From an uncultured Ruminiclostridium sp. (GTDB lineage: Bacteria; Bacillota; Clostridia; Oscillospirales; Ruminococcaceae): a stretch of DNA of 64,000 nucleotides. The stretch is taken from the NCBI GenBank assembly GCA_934454635.1, contig CAKSFR010000004.1:62001-126000 (forward strand). Direction: 5' to 3'. This document shows, piece by piece, positions 25,322-33,804 of the stretch (positions within the stretch are counted from its first letter, which is position 1; every line of letters starts with the position of its first letter). Both the position numbers and the translations under genes were made by a program. The notes beneath the pieces were generated by a model, which saw nothing but the letters and a program-made list of their open reading frames with translations, made no database searches and had not been told where the DNA came from.

Positions 25322-26044
25322 TTATTCTGTTACATTGACCTTGATTTTTACCGAAGATTTGCCTAGCTTTGCTTCAATCGTTGCTTCGCCCTTGGACTTT
25401 GCCGTTATTTTTCCGTCGGAGCTTACTGCCGCGACCGATTTCTTTGTGCTGCTCCATTCGACAGCTCCCTCGCCCTCGATAACCGCGCCAAGCTGCAAAC
25501 TCTCGCCCTTTTTCAGCGACACGCTAAGGCATGAGATCGTACCGTCCGCCGCTTCTTCCTCGGTTTTCTGGGGGTATTTGAATGAAATACTTACTTTACC
25601 CACATCATTTGGGTAATCAAGCCACGTTCTTACATAATATGTACCTTTTTCAAGAGATTTGTAGCTGAGCTTTCCGCTAAATTTTTCTACCGCACTATTC
25701 CAACGCAGAATTGCACTTCCCGACCAGGTGCTTGCTGTTCCAGAAGAAGCACTTTTATCTGAAGGCTCAACAGTATTTCCGTTGCTATCCAATACTTTAA
25801 CGTTTATCTCTTCTGCCTTAGAAGTAATTGACAACCTCAGTGTGCCTTTTTCCGAAAGAACAACCTTAAAATCCTTATACTTTCTGTCCCAATAGGTAAC
25901 TTCCGGCGTAAACGAAACCTTTTTTCCGCTGTCGATTGCCTTTGCGGTGTCCTCAATGCTTTCAGCTCCCGCGGAAACGCACAGCGCCGCGACAAGCATA
26001 ACCGCAGCCATGATAACGGACAAAATCTTTGTGATTTTTTTCAT
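25322..26044 (-). CDS. Exported protein with C-terminal bacterial Ig-like (BIG2) domain
   Basis: The signal peptide (1-28, cleavage after AGA) is followed by a beta-rich domain (~30-165) with few family marks. A BIG2-type Ig domain lies at ~168-240, with the pattern LKKGESLQLGAVIEGEGAVEW, VAAVSSDGKITAKSKGEATI and VKIKVNVTE. Such domains usually mediate surface contacts in Gram-positives. There is no LPXTG or transmembrane anchor, so it is secreted. AAAGGGAAG precedes the chosen ATG at 26044; the upstream GTG/ATG extension is unlikely. The ligand is unknown. Confidence 0.85.
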   Translation of the reverse strand: MKKITKILSVIMAAVMLVAALCVSAGAESIEDTAKAIDSGKKVSFTPEVTYWDRKYKDFKVVLSEKGTLRLSITSKAEEINVKVLDSNGNTVEPSDKSASSGTASTWSGSAILRWNSAVEKFSGKLSYKSLEKGTYYVRTWLDYPNDVGKVSISFKYPQKTEEEAADGTISCLSVSLKKGESLQLGAVIEGEGAVEWSSTKKSVAAVSSDGKITAKSKGEATIEAKLGKSSVKIKVNVTE

Positions 26045-26274
26045 AAACTTCCCTTTCTTCTCCTTGTTTTTCTGTACATTCGGAGAGCAATGCACATTTA
26101 ACGGTTTACCGTTATTGGATATATAATACCATATTTTATCGCAGCTGTCAACGCTGTATCGTTAATAATTTAAATATAATTCGATTAATTTACTTGCATA
26201 GTTGCATTTTTGTTTATTTTTAACATATTAACGTGTGCAAATTCTCCAAAATAGGTTAAAAGCAAAGATATTTT

Positions 26275-26289
26275 TTAGAATTATTCTAA
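26275..26289 (+). promoter_or_regulatory. PerR box upstream of rubrerythrin
   Basis: TTAGAATTATTCTAA is a perfect 15-bp palindrome fitting the PerR consensus TTAnAATnATTnTAA. It ends 17 bp before the -35 of the rubrerythrin promoter, a position suited to peroxide-sensitive repression or modulation. Confidence 0.75.
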
Positions 26290-26306
26290 AAAATTCTTAA
26301 AAAGAC

Positions 26307-26335
26307 TTGACAAACGCACTCAGTTAATGTATACT
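26307..26335 (+). promoter_or_regulatory. Promoter of reverse rubrerythrin gene
   Basis: TTGACA (26307-26312), 17-bp spacer, TATACT (26330-26335). Confidence 0.85.
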
Positions 26336-26392
26336 TAAATCAACGGCACGAGAGATGTGCCAAATGAAAAAACAAAAAGGAAGGTATTTATT

Positions 26393-26947
26393 ATGAAAAT
26401 TTTTGTATGTCCCATCTGCGGTTATGTTCATACAGGCGACAGCGCCCCCGAAAAATGTCCCCAGTGCGGAGTTCCCGGCTCTAAGTTCATCGAAAAGGAA
26501 GCCGAGGAAAAGCTCTCTTTCGCCTGCGAACACGAAGTAGGCATTGCAAAAGCTGTTACCGATAAGGAGATCATCGACGGTCTGCGCGCTAACTTTGCGG
26601 GCGAATGCACCGAGGTCGGTATGTATCTCGCAATGGCAAGAGTTGCCCACAGAGAGGGCTACCCCGAAATCGGACTTTACTGGGAAAAGGCTGCTTACGA
26701 AGAAGCTGAACACGCTGCGAAGTTCGCGGAGCTTCTCGGAGAGGTGGTTTCTCCCTCGACAAAGGAAAACCTCGAAAAGAGAGTTGCCGCAGAACACGGC
26801 GCAACACAGGGCAAGCTCGACCTCGCAAAGCGCGCTAAGGAGCTTAACCTCGACGCCATTCATGATACTGTCCACGAAATGGCAAAGGACGAAGCGCGGC
26901 ACGGCAAGGCTTTTGAGGGACTTTTGAAGAGATATTTCAACAAATAA
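26393..26947 (+). CDS. Reverse rubrerythrin (peroxide-scavenging)
   Basis: The order is reversed relative to classic rubrerythrin. A rubredoxin-like Fe(Cys)4 domain comes first (C6, C9, C22, C25 in [10 protein letters not shown] and CPQCG), followed by a ferritin-like diiron domain (~60-184) with E71, E104/H107 and E162/E167/H170. Reverse rubrerythrins of clostridia act as NADH-linked peroxidases protecting anaerobes from H2O2. AAGGAAGG precedes ATG at 26393; the GTG at 26357 is rejected. The PerR-type box upstream fits this role. Confidence 0.93.
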   Translation: MKIFVCPICGYVHTGDSAPEKCPQCGVPGSKFIEKEAEEKLSFACEHEVGIAKAVTDKEIIDGLRANFAGECTEVGMYLAMARVAHREGYPEIGLYWEKAAYEEAEHAAKFAELLGEVVSPSTKENLEKRVAAEHGATQGKLDLAKRAKELNLDAIHDTVHEMAKDEARHGKAFEGLLKRYFNK

Positions 26948-26969
26948 TCGCCCTCTTTATCTAATTTTA

Positions 26970-27017
26970 AAACAAACAACCCGACGTCGCATAACAAACG
27001 GCGTCGGGTTTGTTTTA
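26970..27017 (+). terminator. Terminator after rubrerythrin gene
   Basis: AACCCGACG (26978-26986) pairs with CGTCGGGTT (27002-27010), followed by TGTTTTA; flanking AAACAA/TTGTTT extends the stem with a bulge. Confidence 0.85.
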
Positions 27018-27040
27018 CCCTAAAAGCACTTTTTTCGGGG

Positions 27041-27967
27041 TCATTTGTTTTCATCGGCAAACAGCGCTCCCTGATAGCTTCCGCGCTGTTTCTGGAGCTT
27101 ATCTATAGCGCCGAGAACTGCTATTTTGTCGCGGCTCCAGAGCGGCGCAAGCAGCTTATCCTTGTCGCCGTCGCCCGTTATCCGCTCGATCACGGTTTCG
27201 GGCGGGAGCAGTTCAAGCTGCCGCACAACAATATCAACGTACCGCTCTTTTTCAAGCGGTGCGTATTCCCCGCAAAGAAATTCATCGGCAAGCGCAGTCC
27301 CGCGTATAACGTGAAGCAGGTGAATTTTCACACCGTCGGGACGCAGCGCACCAAGCCTGCGCGCCGTTTCTAGCATCATTTCGTCGGTTTCACCCGGAAG
27401 TCCGTTGATGATATGAACGCAAATTCGCAGTCCAAACGACCTCAGCAAAGCAAATGCACGCAAAAAATCTTCGTAGCTATGGCAGCGGTTTATCCGCGCC
27501 GCCGTTGTATCATGAACCGTCTGCAAGCCCAATTCGACCGTCACGGGTACACCGAGTCCCGCAAGCAGTCGGCACTTCTCCTCGTCAAGACAGTCCGCAC
27601 GCGTCGCGACGGCTATCCCGCATACCCCAAAAGCGACAGCCTCGTAATAAAGCTCCCGAAGCCGTTCAACGGGCGCGTATGTATTTGTGTGAGCCTGAAA
27701 ATAGGCGATTATCTTCGCGGTCGGGTGCTTCGCCGAAATTCTTTCCTTTTCCTGTTCAAGCTGCCGCGTTACAGAACCGGAGGATGTGAAATATCCGCTG
27801 CCTCCGTCGCAGTAAGAGCAGCCTCCGACGCCCTTTGTGCCGTCGATATTCGGGCAGGTGAACCCACAGTCAAGCGCTGCTTTGAACACTTTTTCGCCGT
27901 AAGTGCGGCGATTGTAAAAGCTGAGCGTGTGATAGCGCTTGTTGTCGTCCGAATACGCGAACGTCAT
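27041..27967 (-). CDS. Radical SAM protein, TIGR01212 (YhcC-like) family
   Basis: A radical SAM enzyme of 308 residues. The N-terminal start YHTLSFYNRRTYGEKVFKAA (12-31) and the cluster-binding cysteines in CPNID, then GGCSYCDGG (C38, C50, C53), are diagnostic of this family, in which spacing between the first and second Cys is long. The substrate is unknown; an RNA target has been suspected. The start overlaps the stop of the upstream metallo-hydrolase (ATGA, 27964-27967), tying both into the murA operon direction. Confidence 0.9.
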   Translation of the reverse strand: MTFAYSDDNKRYHTLSFYNRRTYGEKVFKAALDCGFTCPNIDGTKGVGGCSYCDGGSGYFTSSGSVTRQLEQEKERISAKHPTAKIIAYFQAHTNTYAPVERLRELYYEAVAFGVCGIAVATRADCLDEEKCRLLAGLGVPVTVELGLQTVHDTTAARINRCHSYEDFLRAFALLRSFGLRICVHIINGLPGETDEMMLETARRLGALRPDGVKIHLLHVIRGTALADEFLCGEYAPLEKERYVDIVVRQLELLPPETVIERITGDGDKDKLLAPLWSRDKIAVLGAIDKLQKQRGSYQGALFADENK

Positions 27968-28752
27968 ACCGCAATCACCCTGCCGTGACCCTGAACCTCG
28001 GCAATTTCCAAAAGAAAATCACGATTAACCTGCGCGCCTATCGTACCGAGCGAGGTTATCATGCTGTCATACGCAAGCTGCGGCGTGTTGTTCTGCGGGC
28101 TGAGGTGTCCGAGAAGAAGCGAGGTAGTTCCGCTTCGGAGAAGCTCGCGCGCAAACGCACCGCTATCGCCGTTTGAGAGATGTCCGCGGTTGGAGCGGAT
28201 ACGTTCTTTCAAAACCGTGGGGTAATTCAGATTTCTGATGAGCATTTGCGGGTCGTAGTTGGATTCAAGCAGCACAAACCGACAGCCAAGCAAATTTTCG
28301 CGTACCTCGGGGGTAACGTGCCCAAGGTCAGTGCAAACCGCCGCCTTTGTACCTCCAGCTGTGAACGTATAACCCACGCTTTCGGCGCTGTCGTGCGGCG
28401 TGTGGAACGCCTGCGCGGCGAAAGAAATCGGCGCTTCGGAAATCTCCCCGATAAGGTGAAGATTTGCGGGGCGCGAAACCTTTTCGCCCGAAATCAGCCT
28501 GTCCATAGTGCCCTCTGAAGCATAAACGGGAATATCTGTGTTTTTGGTGAGCTGGAGCAGTCCCGCAATGTGGTCGGTGTGCTCGTGCGTTACGAAAACT
28601 GCCCTTACATCGTCAATTCTGCGGTCGATTTTCGCCAACCCATCACGCAGCGCCTTGAAACTGCACCCTACGTCAACCAAAACACCCTCGCCGTCCTGCT
28701 CTATATATGTGCAGTTTGCCTTACTTGAACTGCACAATGATACGATTCGCAT
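27964..28752 (-). CDS. MBL-fold hydrolase, WalJ/YycJ-like
   Basis: A metallo-beta-lactamase fold protein, 262 residues. The start MRIVSLCSSSKANCTYIE and metal motif THEHTDH (H56, H58, D60, H61) match YycJ/WalJ proteins. These are 5'-to-3' nucleases linked to the WalRK wall-control pathway in Bacilli, though here no walRK is nearby. The ATG at 28752 follows GAGGT; the further-upstream ATG (28785) overlaps the murA terminator and is rejected. Translationally coupled to the radical SAM gene. Confidence 0.88.
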   Translation of the reverse strand: MRIVSLCSSSKANCTYIEQDGEGVLVDVGCSFKALRDGLAKIDRRIDDVRAVFVTHEHTDHIAGLLQLTKNTDIPVYASEGTMDRLISGEKVSRPANLHLIGEISEAPISFAAQAFHTPHDSAESVGYTFTAGGTKAAVCTDLGHVTPEVRENLLGCRFVLLESNYDPQMLIRNLNYPTVLKERIRSNRGHLSNGDSGAFARELLRSGTTSLLLGHLSPQNNTPQLAYDSMITSLGTIGAQVNRDFLLEIAEVQGHGRVIAV

Positions 28753-28767
28753 ATGTAACCTCATGAA

Positions 28768-28800
28768 AATAGCGGGAAATCCCATTTGTTCATTCCCGCC
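28768..28800 (-). terminator. Probable terminator after murA
   Basis: GCGGGAAAT (28772-28780) pairs with ATTCCCGC (28792-28799); on the minus strand TATTTTC follows. Moderate T content, so partial read-through into the WalJ-like gene is possible. Confidence 0.5.
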
Positions 28801-28810
28801 TTGTCTTATT

Positions 28811-30091
28811 TTATAACGCTTTTCTGATCGCGTCGGGGAAAGTGCGCTTTGTAATATCCGCGCCCATTTTCCGAAGCTTTAAATCCATGTTTTCATAGCC
28901 GCGCTCAATATGGTAAATGTCCTCTATCTCGGTCGTGCCCTGCGTGCTGAGTCCCGCAATTATAAGCGCTGCGCCCGCGCGAAGGTCAGCCGCCTTAACT
29001 GGTGCGCCCGTGAGGTGATCGACTCCTTCTATTACAGCTACCTTGCCGTCCACGGAAATATCCGCGCCCATTCGGCGAAGCTCGTCCGCATATCTGAAAC
29101 GGTTGTCAAAAATTCCCTCGTTTATGATGCTTGTCCCCTTTGCAAGGGTAAGAAGCGCGGCAAGCTGAGGCTGCATATCGGTCGGGAACCCGGGGTGCGG
29201 CATTGTCTTTACGGAAATGCGCTCGTAAGAATCCTGCCCGATAACGCGCACGCTGTCGTCATATTCCATAACTACCACGCCTATTTTGCGCAGCTTTGAG
29301 GTAATAGGTTCAAGGTGCTTCGGTATAACGTTTTTGATTATTGCGTCACCTTTGGTTGCGGCAACCGCAATCATGAATGTTCCCGCCTCGATCTGGTCGG
29401 GAATAATCGAATAAGTTGTCCCGTGAAGGTGCGGAACGCCCTTTATCTTGATAACGTCGGTGCCTGCGCCCATAATATCGGCGCCCATCGAGTTGAGAAA
29501 ATTTGCAAGGTCAACAATGTGCGGCTCCTTTGCCGCGTTTTCAAGAATGGTAAGCCCCTCCGCCTTTACTGCGGCGAGCATTGCGTTTATCGTAGCGCCG
29601 ACGGAAACCTTATCGAAGTAAACCTGCGTTCCGAAAAGGAAATCCGCCTGAATATCAACAATACCGTGTTCGATAGTGCATTTTGCGCCCAGCGCACGGA
29701 AACACTTAAGATGCTGATCCATCGGTCTGTCGCCGAGATCGCAGCCGCCCGGCATAGGAACGCGGGCATGACGGAACTTGCTGAGCAAAGTTCCCAAAAA
29801 ATAATAGGAAGCGCGCATCGAGCGTGCAAGCTCATAGGGAACGGCAACATCACGGACGTTTTTCGGATTGATGCGTATCGTGGAGTTGTTCAGCACGGTA
29901 ACCTCCGCGCCAAGCTCCCGCAGAATACGCAGATCGATCGAAACATCGTTGATGTTCGGAACATTTTCAAGTGTACAAGGTTCGTCAGCGAGCAGAGCCG
30001 CTGGGATAATCGCAACCGCCGCATTCTTTGCGCCGCTTATTTCAACTTCACCGGTCAGACGCTTTCCGCCGTTTATAATAAATTTTTCCAA
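28811..30091 (-). CDS. murA: UDP-N-acetylglucosamine 1-carboxyvinyltransferase
   Basis: First committed step of peptidoglycan synthesis: moves enolpyruvate from PEP to UDP-GlcNAc. It starts MEKFIINGGKRLTGEVEISG. The active-site loop MPGGCDLGDRP has the PEP/fosfomycin-target Cys117. The length of 426 is typical. I place the start at a TTG (30091) because AAGAGGT lies 5 nt upstream and the family begins exactly here; the 70-residue upstream extension (to 30301) reads through a leader hairpin and is not homologous in character. Confidence 0.93.
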   Translation of the reverse strand: MEKFIINGGKRLTGEVEISGAKNAAVAIIPAALLADEPCTLENVPNINDVSIDLRILRELGAEVTVLNNSTIRINPKNVRDVAVPYELARSMRASYYFLGTLLSKFRHARVPMPGGCDLGDRPMDQHLKCFRALGAKCTIEHGIVDIQADFLFGTQVYFDKVSVGATINAMLAAVKAEGLTILENAAKEPHIVDLANFLNSMGADIMGAGTDVIKIKGVPHLHGTTYSIIPDQIEAGTFMIAVAATKGDAIIKNVIPKHLEPITSKLRKIGVVVMEYDDSVRVIGQDSYERISVKTMPHPGFPTDMQPQLAALLTLAKGTSIINEGIFDNRFRYADELRRMGADISVDGKVAVIEGVDHLTGAPVKAADLRAGAALIIAGLSTQGTTEIEDIYHIERGYENMDLKLRKMGADITKRTFPDAIRKAL

Positions 30092-30252
30092 AATATTACC
30101 TCTTGAAATTTTATTTTTGCCGCCTATTCCCCATCTGCGCCGAGCACAGAAAAGCGGCGCAGTGCGCTTGCAGAGGAGCAAAAGCACCATCTGAAATGGT
30201 ATCCCGATAAAAAGAAATGCCTGATTTATCTTTATCCGGACACCGCAGTATA

Positions 30253-30299
30253 GTACTAATTTCTGATCAAAGCCGGCGGCTTTGATTGAAAAATAGTAC
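30253..30299 (-). repeat. 22-bp imperfect hairpin in murA leader
   Basis: Arms 30253-30274 and 30278-30299 pair at 18 of 22 positions around GGC. The outer ends (GTACTAAT) resemble the termini of the MITE-like elements at 49673 and 55791. It would lie in the murA 5'UTR and could act as an attenuator or be a repeat remnant. Confidence 0.5.
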
Positions 30300-30318
30300 A
30301 AGGCACGCTTATTGGTAT

Positions 30319-30327
30319 ATTATAACA
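30319..30327 (-). promoter_or_regulatory. Extended -10 promoter of murA
   Basis: TGTTATAAT on the minus strand (30327-30319) is a TGn-TATAAT extended -10; no good -35 is seen, as is usual for this class. The leader would be ~220 nt. Confidence 0.6.
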
Positions 30328-30489
30328 CATAATGCGCCGAAAGAAAAGGCTTTTTTAACAAAATCTACGTTTTCACCATATATTTTTGACATTTCATCGG
30401 AATATATGCGGCGAGAATGTCAGCTTTAAACCTAAAAAATATATTCGGAAATAAATTTCATCGTCAAAGCCTTATTTTACGCGAAACAA

Positions 30490-30524
30490 TGCGTCGGTTC
30501 GACAGCATTCTCAGAACCGACGCA
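30490..30524 (-). terminator. Probable terminator of cyclophilin operon
   Basis: A perfect 11-bp stem (30490-30500 with 30514-30524) lies ~70 bp past the stop of the first cyclophilin gene; on the minus strand TTGTTT follows. The T tract is weak. Confidence 0.5.
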
Positions 30525-30592
30525 AAGTAAATGTCATTTGTGCACAATCACCAAAAACATATGTCGCAAAGCCTTATTTTCAGAATAAACGG

Positions 30593-31549
30593 TCAATCTG
30601 CCGATGTTTCAATGCTCACCAGCGTATCGAGCGAATGTTCGGTAACGGGAGCGGTCGTTTCCGGAACTGTTGTTTCAACCGTTTCGGCAACGATCTGCGT
30701 TGTCGTGGTAGTTTTCGCACCCTTTTTCGTTGTGGTTTCTTCCGTCTGAGCAGGCTCAATGCGGATTATTTCCACATTTTCAATAACTATCGCGTCAAGA
30801 GGCTTTGAGGAAATCCCCGCACGGTCGTCAATTTCATTACCAGTAACGACCTCGCAGGAAGAAATTTTTTCAAGCACGTCAAACCCGTCTATAACCTGTC
30901 CGAAAACGGTTTCCTTTCCGTCCAGCTCATACAGACCGCCCTTTGCCTCATATTTTTCAAGTACGGGCTGCGGCATCTTCTTGAGATTATTAAGATATTC
31001 CTCATAGGTTTTCTTATCCTCGGGAAGAAGCCTTGAAACAATCGACTCGTCTGCAAGCTGCGACGAAAGATTTTCTATCGCACCCGTTATGTCCTGCGGA
31101 GTTTTGTTATCAACGATATAGAACTGCGCAAAGCTGCCCTTTGAGTTTGCCGCAAAGCAGAGCGCGCCGTAAAAATGCCTTGCATTTTCGTTTATTTCAA
31201 TCGGCACATAATCCGCGTCGGGTATTTCGCCGTCGGTTCCGTCGCCGTTCAGCGAACCGCCCTGTATCGCAAAATTGTCAATAACGCGGTGAATTGTTTT
31301 CATATCGTAATAGTCGCGCTCGGCAAGCTCAATAAACTTTTCTACCGACTTCGGCGCAGCCTCGGGGAAGAGCTTCGCCGTAATATCGCCGTAGTCCATA
31401 ATGCTTATTACCGCGTAAACGTCGCCGTCCTCAAGCTTTACATCGCCGATATTTCCGACCGCTTTTTTTTCACCGCCGCAGCCCGCAGCCATACACATAA
31501 GCAATGCCGCAGCCGCAGCCGCAGCGCCCCTTTTCAGATACCTTTTCAT
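30593..31549 (-). CDS. Cyclophilin-type peptidyl-prolyl isomerase lipoprotein (intact active site)
   Basis: Lipobox at A-A-G-C24 places it on the outer membrane face, where it would assist folding of exported proteins. The cyclophilin domain spans ~35-240, with the catalytic patch IHRVIDNFAIQGG containing the key Arg, Phe and Gln. An unusual insert (~140-190) separates this from the rest of the domain. The C-terminal ~60 residues are Thr/Glu-rich and disordered. It overlaps the second cyclophilin gene (31546-31549, ATGA). Confidence 0.88.
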   Translation of the reverse strand: MKRYLKRGAAAAAAALLMCMAAGCGGEKKAVGNIGDVKLEDGDVYAVISIMDYGDITAKLFPEAAPKSVEKFIELAERDYYDMKTIHRVIDNFAIQGGSLNGDGTDGEIPDADYVPIEINENARHFYGALCFAANSKGSFAQFYIVDNKTPQDITGAIENLSSQLADESIVSRLLPEDKKTYEEYLNNLKKMPQPVLEKYEAKGGLYELDGKETVFGQVIDGFDVLEKISSCEVVTGNEIDDRAGISSKPLDAIVIENVEIIRIEPAQTEETTTKKGAKTTTTTQIVAETVETTVPETTAPVTEHSLDTLVSIETSAD

Positions 31550-32310
31550 TCGGAAATCCCCCTCTCAGCCGCGTGATATTCGCCTATCGTTATGCTTTTT
31601 ACCTTTATTTCTTCAATCGGACGCGCAGTTTCTTCGTCAACCTCCGAGGTCGCAATGTCCTCGATAACGTCAAGCCCCGAAATCGCCTGTCCGAAAACGG
31701 TGTAGCTTCCCGCAATGTGGATAACGCCGCCCTTTTCAACGTACTTGTCGATGACCTCGTCGGGGACGTAGCGGTTACCGTCGCTGTCCTTGAACGAACG
31801 CAGTTCTTCAAGCTCCTCGTCGGTGAGCTTCTTGTTGTTCACCATGAAAAATCTGCTGTCGCCGTAGCCCGCATTCCCGTTAAACGAACAAAGCGCGCCC
31901 TTGAACGTCCAGAGATTTACCGAATATTCGTTCGCAATAAGCTTTCCGTCGTTGGTATAGCCCTGAGTTCCCTCTTCATTGCACGCACCCGTAAGGAACA
32001 GTGCCTGCTCAAAAAGTCCGTAAATGTCCTTATCGTTGTAGAAACCCTCGTTTGCGCGATTCACAAAATTGTCTACGGTATTCGGCGCATATTCGGGATA
32101 AAGCACGGCTTCGACAGTGCCCTTTGTGGTTTCAATAACGGCAAGCGGCTGCCCCTCGTAAGGTTCGTCGAACTGGACGAATTTCATCTGACTGTAATCA
32201 TAGCCCGCAAGAGCGTTGGTCGTGCCCGTTCCCGAGCCGAAAAGCGAACAGCCGGACAGGGTAAGCACACCGACAGAAACTATTGCCGCTATACATCTTT
32301 TTAACTTCAT
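31546..32310 (-). CDS. Cyclophilin-like lipoprotein with degenerate active site
   Basis: Lipobox at L-S-G-C21. It has the cyclophilin fold (start AVIETTKGTVEAVLYPEYAP near 51-70; VFGQAISGLDVIEDIA near 207-222), but where active cyclophilins have HRV...F..QGG this one reads IYGLFEQALFLTGAC, so both the catalytic Arg and Gln are absent. It is probably a chaperone or binding paralog. It is first in the operon, has a consensus-like promoter inside the cysS 3' end, and shares the insert seen in its partner. Confidence 0.85.
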   Translation of the reverse strand: MKLKRCIAAIVSVGVLTLSGCSLFGSGTGTTNALAGYDYSQMKFVQFDEPYEGQPLAVIETTKGTVEAVLYPEYAPNTVDNFVNRANEGFYNDKDIYGLFEQALFLTGACNEEGTQGYTNDGKLIANEYSVNLWTFKGALCSFNGNAGYGDSRFFMVNNKKLTDEELEELRSFKDSDGNRYVPDEVIDKYVEKGGVIHIAGSYTVFGQAISGLDVIEDIATSEVDEETARPIEEIKVKSITIGEYHAAERGISE

Positions 32311-32342
32311 TTATTTTCCTTTCGCGGTATAACTTTCTTATT

Positions 32343-32371
32343 ATTATAATACCTTTTTCGCTTTTCGTCAA
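32343..32371 (-). promoter_or_regulatory. Promoter of cyclophilin operon, overlapping cysS stop
   Basis: On the minus strand, TTGACG (32371-32366), 17-bp spacer, TATAAT (32348-32343). The -35 covers the last codons/stop of cysS, so both transcription units overlap. Confidence 0.85.
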
Positions 32372-33783
32372 GCCTTGCGGATATTCGTTCCCTGTCTTGT
32401 TTCCTCTATAACATAACCGAGCTGCGTGATTTTTTCTCTCAGCTCGTCTGCGAGCGCGAAGTTCTTCGCCTTTCTCGCCTCCGCACGCTGAGCCGCAAGG
32501 CCGAGCACCTCCTGCGGAATGTCGTCAGCCTTTTCTTCGGCATTCGCTCCGCGCTGAGCCGCTTCAATAAGGTCAAGCGAAAGAACCTTGTCATATTCGC
32601 GGATAAGAGCAAGCTTAGTCGCAGCCGTGGTATCGGCTTTTAGCGCGTCGTAAAGCGCGGTTATCGCAAGAGAAGTGTTCAGGTCGTTGTCCAGCGCCTC
32701 GCGGAAGCCTTTCATCAGCTCGTCATACTTTGCCTGTTCTATTTCGCCCTGCTCATCCTTGAGAACCGCCGCGATCTTAGCAGTCAGCTTGTTGTACGCA
32801 ACCGCCGCGTTGTCAAGATTTTCGTAGGTGAACACCAAAGATTTGCGGTAATGCGACTGGAGGCAGAAGAAGCGGTAAACGACAGGGTTGTAGCCCTTTT
32901 CTTCAAGCAGCGAAACGGTCAGGAACTCGCCCTTCGACTTGCTCATCTTACCGTCGTTTGTGTTGAGGTGAAGAATGTGAAACCAGTAATTGCACCACTT
33001 ATGTCCGAGGTACGATTCGCTCTGTGCGATCTCGTTTGTGTGATGCGGGAACGCGTTATCGATGCCGCCGCAGTGTATATCAAGATATTCTCCGAGGTGC
33101 TTCATGCTTATGCACGAGCATTCAATATGCCAGCCGGGGTAGCCGACGCCCCACGGACTGTCCCATTTAAGCTCCTGATCGTCGAATTTCGATTTTGTGA
33201 ACCAAAGGACAAAGTCCGCCTTATTGCGCTTGTTTGAGTCCTCTTCAACGCCCTCGCGAACTCCGACCGCAAGATCTTCTTCCTTAAAATCGTTGAATAC
33301 ATAGTACTGCTTGAGCTTCGAGGTGTCGAAGTAGATATTTCCGCCCGCCTCATAAGCGAAGCCCTTTTCGATAAGCGCGGAAATAACCTTTATAAAATCG
33401 GGAATGCAGTGCGTCGCGGGTTCTACAACGTCCGGGCGTTTGATATTCAGCTTTTTGCAGTCCTCAAAGAATGCGTTCGTATAAAATTCCGCGATCTCCA
33501 TGACTGTTTTATGCTCGCGCTTTGCGCCCTTGAGCATCTTGTCGTCGCCCGTGTCGCCGTCGCTCGTCAGATGTCCTACGTCGGTAATATTCATTACGCG
33601 CTTTACGTCGTAGCCGACAAAGCGCAGATATTTTTCAAGAACGTCCTCCATGATGTAGCTGCGCAGGTTGCCGATATGCGCGTAGTGATATACCGTCGGA
33701 CCGCAGGTGTACATACTTACCTTGCCCTCGAAGCGCGGTACAAATTCTTCCTTTTTTCTTGAAGCCGTATTATAAAGCTGCAT
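32368..33783 (-). CDS. cysS: Cysteinyl-tRNA synthetase
   Basis: Charges tRNA-Cys with cysteine. The class I signature is YHYAHIGNLR (HIGH-type) near 32-41, with zinc site residues in the CGPTVYH and HIECSCISMKHLG regions, and KMSKSKG near 274-280. The length of 471 is normal. It lies 21 bp downstream of cysE on the same strand, so cysteine synthesis and charging are co-transcribed under the upstream T-box. Confidence 0.96.
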   Translation of the reverse strand: MQLYNTASRKKEEFVPRFEGKVSMYTCGPTVYHYAHIGNLRSYIMEDVLEKYLRFVGYDVKRVMNITDVGHLTSDGDTGDDKMLKGAKREHKTVMEIAEFYTNAFFEDCKKLNIKRPDVVEPATHCIPDFIKVISALIEKGFAYEAGGNIYFDTSKLKQYYVFNDFKEEDLAVGVREGVEEDSNKRNKADFVLWFTKSKFDDQELKWDSPWGVGYPGWHIECSCISMKHLGEYLDIHCGGIDNAFPHHTNEIAQSESYLGHKWCNYWFHILHLNTNDGKMSKSKGEFLTVSLLEEKGYNPVVYRFFCLQSHYRKSLVFTYENLDNAAVAYNKLTAKIAAVLKDEQGEIEQAKYDELMKGFREALDNDLNTSLAITALYDALKADTTAATKLALIREYDKVLSLDLIEAAQRGANAEEKADDIPQEVLGLAAQRAEARKAKNFALADELREKITQLGYVIEETRQGTNIRKA

Positions 33784-33804
33784 TTTTCTTACCTTCCTTT
33801 TTGA

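Larger units (their letters stand above)
26045..26392. other. Divergent intergenic region (348 bp) between Ig-like and rubrerythrin genes
   Basis: Holds the minus-strand promoter of the Ig-like gene (TTGACA 26151-26146, 17 bp, TATTAT 26128-26123), a PerR-like box (26275-26289) and the rubrerythrin promoter (26307-26335). The AT-rich 26160-26270 stretch shows no ORF or RNA I can recognise. Confidence 0.7.
30092..30592. other. Intergenic region (501 bp) upstream of murA
   Basis: Contains the murA leader with a large hairpin (30253-30299), an extended -10 promoter (30319-30327), and a hairpin at 30490-30524 (TGCGTCGGTTC/GAACCGACGCA, 13-nt loop) that may end the cyclophilin operon. CAAAGCCTTATTTT occurs twice (near 30464 and 30566). 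No ORF is supported. Confidence 0.65.

Noticed and set aside
30092..30301. 70-residue N-terminal extension of MurA
   Set aside because: MurA proteins start at MEKFIINGG, and a ribosome site lies just before that TTG; the extension reads the leader hairpin.
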